35,143 bases of DNA, taken from contig CALAHN010000006.1 in the NCBI GenBank assembly GCA_937891825.1, positions 1 through 35,143 on the forward strand, in the 5' to 3' direction. The first letter of the stretch is position 1. Each line of letters starts with the position of its first letter. The notes under the pieces were generated by a model. It made no database searches. It had not been told where the DNA came from and worked only from the letters and a program-made list of their open reading frames with translations. The stretch comes from an uncultured Alphaproteobacteria bacterium (GTDB taxonomy: Bacteria; Pseudomonadota; Alphaproteobacteria; Bin95). The position numbers and the translations under genes were made by a program. Shown piece after piece: positions 31,055-35,143 of this stretch.

Positions 31055-31996
31055 ATGCATTTCGGATTTTATCTGCCGACCCGCGGACCGCTGGCGACGC
31101 GGCCGCAACTGAAGACGTTTCTGGAGACGGGCGAGGCCTGCGGCTTCCGCTCGGTCATGGTGGCGGACCATATCGTCCTGCCGGCGAAGATCGAGTCCGC
31201 CTATCCCTACACGGTCAAGGGCAACTTCGTCAGCGCTGGCGAATGTATGGAGCAATTGACGCTGATGGCCTTCGTCGCGGCCGCGAGCGAGCGGCTGCGC
31301 ATCGTCTCCAGCGTCATGATTGTGCCGCACCGCAATCCGATCATGACCGCCAAGTCGATCGCGACGACGGATATCCTCTCCGAGGGGCGGGTGACGGTCG
31401 GCGTCGGCGTCGGCTGGATGGCGGAGGAGTTCGAGGCCCTGAACGCGCCGGACTTCAGGAAGCGCGGCCAGTCGACGGATGAATATATCGCGATCTGGCG
31501 GAAGCTCTGGACCGGGGAAGCTGTCAGCCACCGGGGCGAATTCTACAGCTTCAAGGAGCTTTACTGCCAGCCGGTCCCCGTCCAGCGGCCAGGCCCGCCG
31601 ATCTGGATCGGCGGCCATTCCATGCCGGCGCTGCGCCGTGTGGCGCGGCTGGGGGACGGGTGGCACCCGGTCGGCGCGACCGCGGCGTCGCCGCTGCCGC
31701 CCGCCGAAATGCGCGAGAAGCTGGCCTTGCTTCGCGAGCTGACCGAAGCGGAAGGCCGCGATTTTGACGCGCTGACGATTTCCTACAAGGCGCCCTTCTA
31801 CGACAATGGCGTTCCGCCCGCCGGCGAAGCGCGCCGCATGTTCACCGGCGGCGCCGCGGCGGCGCTCGACGATATCGCCGCCATGGCCGAGCTTGGCGTC
31901 GAAGAACTGGTGTTCGACTTCAGGGGCGAGACCCTGGACGCCAGCATGAACGCCATGCGGAGCTTCGCCGAGGACGTGATGCCGAACGTGAGGTAG
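31055..31996 (+). CDS. LLM-class (luciferase-like) flavin-dependent oxidoreductase
   Basis: The gene encodes 313 aa with GGGGGA about ten bases upstream of the ATG. It starts MHFGFYLPTRGPLATRP and shows SVMVADHIVLPAK, then GRVTVGVGVGWMAEEFEALN and GPPIWIGGHSMPALRRVARL, the typical bacterial-luciferase-like TIM-barrel strands. Members with these motifs are often labelled F420-dependent; in an alphaproteobacterium reduced FMN is equally possible. The substrate is unknown. It stands alone, followed by the double-palindrome element. Confidence 0.86.
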   Translation: MHFGFYLPTRGPLATRPQLKTFLETGEACGFRSVMVADHIVLPAKIESAYPYTVKGNFVSAGECMEQLTLMAFVAAASERLRIVSSVMIVPHRNPIMTAKSIATTDILSEGRVTVGVGVGWMAEEFEALNAPDFRKRGQSTDEYIAIWRKLWTGEAVSHRGEFYSFKELYCQPVPVQRPGPPIWIGGHSMPALRRVARLGDGWHPVGATAASPLPPAEMREKLALLRELTEAEGRDFDALTISYKAPFYDNGVPPAGEARRMFTGGAAAALDDIAAMAELGVEELVFDFRGETLDASMNAMRSFAEDVMPNVR

Positions 31997-32044
31997 ATGG
32001 CGGGCCATGATCGGTTCATGTCCTCGCCGGGTATGCGCAAGCAT

Positions 32045-32153
32045 TTGCGGCTAGAGCACGGCGCGTCCAGGCGGACGCGCGGCCTAAGCTCTACCTTATT
32101 GAAATCAATCAAATTATCCAATCTTAGGCGGTTCCGCCTAAGATTGGTTTGAT
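32045..32153. repeat. RIME1-like intergenic element with two palindromes
   Basis: The gap between two convergent genes contains two large inverted repeats in tandem. The first pairs TAGAGC (32052-32057) with GCTCTA (32088-32093) and, inside, GCGCGTCC (32061-32068) with GGACGCGC (32073-32080). The second pairs CCAATCTTAGGCGG (32118-32131) with CCGCCTAAGATTGG (32134-32147). It extends, past a 4-base bulge, with ATCAAA (32108-32113) and TTTGAT (32148-32153). This layout of about 105 bases, AGAGC...GCTCTA followed by a second palindrome, resembles the rhizobial RIME1 mosaic element. No second copy is seen in the window. Confidence 0.6.
32118..32147. terminator. Bidirectional hairpin between convergent genes
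   Basis: A perfect 14-bp stem (CCAATCTTAGGCGG with CCGCCTAAGATTGG) around TT lies just past the stop of the hybrid kinase gene (minus) and 121 bases past the luciferase-like gene (plus). On the plus strand it is followed by TTTGAT, so it could end both transcripts, although the T-run is short. It is part of the RIME1-like element. Confidence 0.45.
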
Positions 32154-35042
32154 CTAAGCTGAAAGCGCTCTGGGCTTCGGGGCCGCGGACGTCCGGCGCG
32201 CCAGCGCCGCTTCCATCGCTTCCATGAACTGGTCGATATCCAGGGGCTTCGTGATGTAGCGGAAGAAGCCGGCGTCCAGGCCGCGCTCGACGTCGCGGGC
32301 GCGCGCCGCGGCGGTCAGGGCGATGACCGGGATCGAGCAGGTTTCCGGCGCATCCTGCAGGGCGCTCAGGATGTTGAACCCGCTCATGCCCGGCAGATTG
32401 ACATCCAGGATGATCACATCCGGCGTGTGCGCGCGGACCAGTTCGAGGCCGGTCGAGCCGGATGTGGCAGTGTACATGCGGACATTCGGGATCGTCTGGA
32501 GCAGCCGCTCCATCAGGCGGAGGCTCGCGGGGTTGTCCTCAATGTACAGGACTGAATAGCCGCCGCCCGCAGCCGCTGGAACGGCGACGCTGGGGGCGGC
32601 CTGGCCGACGATCCGGGGGCGGCGCTCCTGTTTGGCGGCGGGCAGATCGATCCAGAAGGTCGAGCCGACATCGAACTCGGTCTCGAAGCCGATGCTGCCG
32701 TGCATCGCCTCGACCAGCCGCTTGCTGAGCGAAAGCCCGATGCCGGCGCCTTCGATCGTCGATTTTTCCTTGCTGAACCGGCTGAACGGCGTGAACACCT
32801 GGTCCTGATGTTCGGCCGCGATGCCCATGCCGTCGTCGGCGACGGTGATGCGCACGGCGTCGCCGCGGGCTTCAACGGCGATCTGCACGCTGCCGTTCGG
32901 GCGGTTGTACTTGATCGCGTTCGAGATGAGATTGAGCACGACCTGGCGGAGACGCAGGTTATCCGCCTGCGCGGCCGGGATGGCGTCCGACGCGGCCTTG
33001 AATTCCAGCTTGATGCCGGCCTTGGCCGCGACCGGGGCCATCGTGCCGGTGATCTGCTTGAGAAACTCGGCGACCTCGATCGGTTGGATGGACAGTTTCA
33101 ATTTCCCGGCTTCGATGCCCGCAAGATCGAGCACTTCGTTGACCAGGTTCAGAAGATGCTGGCCGCTGTTCTCGATATAGCGGATGTACTCCTGCTGCTC
33201 TTCGGAGAGATTGTCGGCCTTGTCGATCTGCAGGATCTGGCTGAAGCCGAGGATCGCGTTCAGCGGCGTCCGGAACTCATGGCTCATGCTCGCCAGGAAA
33301 TCGGATTTGGCATGGTTGGCTTTTTCGGCGGCCTTGCGGGCGTTGGCGATGATTTCCGTCGCGCGCTCCCGCTCGGTCACATCGAACCTGAGGGATATCG
33401 TGCCGCCATCGGCCATGGGCCGCTCGATGACCTCGATGATCTTGCCGCCCATGTGCTGCAGCGTGCGGCCGGCCCGACGCCGGAACCGCGCCATCCGTTC
33501 GATTATCCAGGCTTCGGCGTCGTCGGCGTCGACATCGAAGATGCCGGCGGCTGTAAGCTTCCGCAGACATTGTTCATAGGTGTCGCCCTTCTGCAGCAGG
33601 GCGTTGACGGCCGGCACCGGCGTCGCCGGACCCTGGTTGAACAGGATCAGCCGCTCGTCGCGGTCGAACACCACCACACGTCCCGGAAACGAGTCGACGA
33701 CATCGAGGATGCGTTGCTCCGACCGCCGGAGCGCGGTGATGTCCTTGACCGAGCCCCGATAGCCGGCGAAGGCGCCGGTATCGTCATGGAACGGGGTGCC
33801 GCTCACCAGAATGACGCGGTCGCCGGTCTTGCCGCAGCCGTGATACTCGAAGTCCAGAAATGGCTCATGGCTCTCGAGCGCGCGCCAGTAGTCGTCGAAC
33901 GCGCCGCCTTCAGCGTACTGGGCGGGCAGGATTGCCTTGACGCCTCTGCCGATGAACCATTCGGGCCGAATGTCCAGGGTCAGCGTCGCCGTCGAGGATA
34001 CCCATCGAAACCGGAGCTCGGCGTCGAGTCTGAAGAACCAGTCGCTTGAGGCCCTGGCATAGTCGCGCGCGCGCTCGCCGCGCCGGCGGATATCGATTTC
34101 AAGCGCCTCTCTGCGCCGCATGTCGCGGGCCAGGATATAGGCGCCGAACAGCACGGCGCCCAGAAGCAGGCCGACAATTGCGATCTCCTTCTGCTGAACG
34201 CTCCAGAAAGCGCTCAACGCTTCCTTGGTCGAGATCGAGGCGACGATGCTGGCGTCGCTGCCCGTCACGGGGGACTGCACGACGATGCGGCCGTCGGGCG
34301 TCGCCGCTTGTCCGGATGCGGCCCTGCCGCCGGCGAGGCTGTCCGGCAGGTCGAGATTCTTGCCCAGCTCCTCGACGCTATAGGGATATTGCGTCAGTAG
34401 GACGCCATCGTTGCGCAGCAACCGCACGCTGCCGCCTTCGCCGAGCGCCGCCCGACCGAATAATGCGCTGAGATAAGCAGGGTCGACCGCGCCGCCGGCG
34501 ATGCCGGCGAACGTCCCGTCCCGGTTTTCCAGGCGCAAGGTGATCGCCAGAATCCAGGCGTCCAGGGCCTCCGCATACACGGGCGTCCCGATGAACGGCC
34601 GGGCGGCATAGCCGCGATCTGCGCGCGGGACCAGAAAATGCTCGCGATGCGCCAGGCTGACCGTCTCCGGCGTGTCGGTGAACGACGTCCCGACCCGCAC
34701 GCCGTCGGCATCCGTCCAGAACAGCGATTTGAACACGATGGAATTCTCATGCACGGCCTTCATCTGGGCATACCGACGCTGGGAGTCGAACCCTTGCGCA
34801 AGATCCGCCTTGCGGATGGCGGCGACCGCATGAAGATTGCTGTGGGACATCTCGAGCGTCCGCGCCATATGCTCGGCGATCAGATCGGTCTTCGCCTGGA
34901 GCTGTTGCTTGGCCGCGGCCAGAACCTCATCGTACCGAAGCCTTTCGGTGACGAAAAAGATCAGGACAATGCTCAGCGTCAGCAGCATCGCAGCGATCAG
35001 GATCGCATTGCTGTGCGACGGCTTTCTGAGCGGGTTCGGCAT
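32154..35042 (-). CDS. Hybrid sensor histidine kinase (Cache-like sensor-PAS-PAS-HisKA-HATPase-REC)
   Basis: The gene encodes 962 aa from the ATG at 35042, which has GGAGG five bases upstream; a frame start at 35105 lacks this. A transmembrane helix (about residues 13-32) and a second (about 290-310) enclose a periplasmic double-Cache-like sensor with SLFWTDADGVRVGTSF and GIAGGAVDPAYLSALFGRA. Two PAS-like domains follow (about 335-450 and 455-570). The phosphoacceptor is His588 in MSHEFRTPLNAILGFSQIL; the ATPase domain has NLISNAIKYN, DDGMGIAAEHQD and GAGIGLSLSKRLVE. The C-terminal receiver has Asp880 in ILDVNLPGMSG. The receiver likely passes phosphate to an Hpt protein not in the window. 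Confidence 0.9.
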   Translation of the reverse strand: MPNPLRKPSHSNAILIAAMLLTLSIVLIFFVTERLRYDEVLAAAKQQLQAKTDLIAEHMARTLEMSHSNLHAVAAIRKADLAQGFDSQRRYAQMKAVHENSIVFKSLFWTDADGVRVGTSFTDTPETVSLAHREHFLVPRADRGYAARPFIGTPVYAEALDAWILAITLRLENRDGTFAGIAGGAVDPAYLSALFGRAALGEGGSVRLLRNDGVLLTQYPYSVEELGKNLDLPDSLAGGRAASGQAATPDGRIVVQSPVTGSDASIVASISTKEALSAFWSVQQKEIAIVGLLLGAVLFGAYILARDMRRREALEIDIRRRGERARDYARASSDWFFRLDAELRFRWVSSTATLTLDIRPEWFIGRGVKAILPAQYAEGGAFDDYWRALESHEPFLDFEYHGCGKTGDRVILVSGTPFHDDTGAFAGYRGSVKDITALRRSEQRILDVVDSFPGRVVVFDRDERLILFNQGPATPVPAVNALLQKGDTYEQCLRKLTAAGIFDVDADDAEAWIIERMARFRRRAGRTLQHMGGKIIEVIERPMADGGTISLRFDVTERERATEIIANARKAAEKANHAKSDFLASMSHEFRTPLNAILGFSQILQIDKADNLSEEQQEYIRYIENSGQHLLNLVNEVLDLAGIEAGKLKLSIQPIEVAEFLKQITGTMAPVAAKAGIKLEFKAASDAIPAAQADNLRLRQVVLNLISNAIKYNRPNGSVQIAVEARGDAVRITVADDGMGIAAEHQDQVFTPFSRFSKEKSTIEGAGIGLSLSKRLVEAMHGSIGFETEFDVGSTFWIDLPAAKQERRPRIVGQAAPSVAVPAAAGGGYSVLYIEDNPASLRLMERLLQTIPNVRMYTATSGSTGLELVRAHTPDVIILDVNLPGMSGFNILSALQDAPETCSIPVIALTAAARARDVERGLDAGFFRYITKPLDIDQFMEAMEAALARRTSAAPKPRALSA

Positions 35043-35143
35043 GCGGGCCTCCAGTGGCGCTATAGCCGGATGACCTAACCGGAAGAGGGTTAGAGCCTGA
35101 ATCAAAAGATCATGAAGGCTTGCAATGGGTTGCGATCCTTCGT
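35043..35143 (-). promoter_or_regulatory. Upstream region of the hybrid kinase gene, with an inverted repeat
   Basis: No gene is visible in these last 101 bases. CTAACC (35075-35080) and GGTTAG (35088-35093) are inverted copies seven bases apart, 33 bases upstream of the kinase ATG. They could be an operator. A TATAGC word lies at about 35060-35065 on the minus strand, but no matching -35 was found. Confidence 0.3.

Overview
This is a gene-dense, GC-rich window (roughly 65% G+C by eye). Gene content points to an alphaproteobacterium: heterotetrameric sarcosine oxidase genes in the order soxB-soxD-soxA-soxG, a holdfast-anchor-like secreted protein, a yggT-DUF167-folD cluster, and an intergenic element built like the rhizobial RIME1 mosaic repeat. 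The order cannot be settled from this window. No rRNA, tRNA, CRISPR array, transposase or phage gene is visible, and the window looks chromosomal. Most neighbouring genes are translationally coupled by ATGA, GTGA or TTGA overlaps.

Left part (188-5671, minus strand): a polysaccharide locus reads glycosyltransferase GT4, two PAPS-type sulfotransferases, a Wzx-like flippase and an alpha/beta hydrolase. After an AT-rich regulatory gap it is followed by a small secreted protein with an HfaA/curlin-like C-terminus. Together they suggest a sulfated surface polysaccharide or adhesin. Divergent from it, an RraA-family protein and a quinone-oxidoreductase-like MDR enzyme (5788-7439) form a two-gene plus-strand operon; a perfect 10-bp inverted repeat lies between the two units.

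Central-left (7413-13563, minus strand): the most unusual block is a five-gene signalling operon. It encodes a REC-PP2C (SpoIIE/RsbU-type) phosphatase, a LivJ-like periplasmic binding protein with no transporter, a large membrane histidine kinase, a STAS anti-anti-sigma-like protein and a class III nucleotidyl-cyclase-homology protein. It looks like a ligand-sensing pathway feeding a partner switch, but the switch kinase (RsbW/SpoIIAB type) and the sigma factor are not encoded here.

Centre (13640-22935): alpha-methylacyl-CoA racemase and soxBDAG form one minus-strand operon, probably with a cupin gene at its end. A CaiB/BaiF CoA-transferase is divergent from the racemase. An aminotransferase follows on the minus strand, its 3' end overlapping that of the CoA-transferase.

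Right (22961-35143): a divergent gamma-glutamyltransferase-like exported protein precedes the aminotransferase. Its ATG start overlaps the ATG of a divergent BepA-like M48 protease. The protease gene leads a plus-strand run with a crotonase lacking both classical catalytic glutamates and a TauD/TfdA dioxygenase. A minus-strand yggT-DUF167-folD operon ends in a possible papain-fold protein. An iron-type alcohol dehydrogenase and a luciferase-like oxidoreductase are divergent. The window ends with a hybrid histidine kinase, separated from the luciferase-like gene by the RIME1-like double palindrome.
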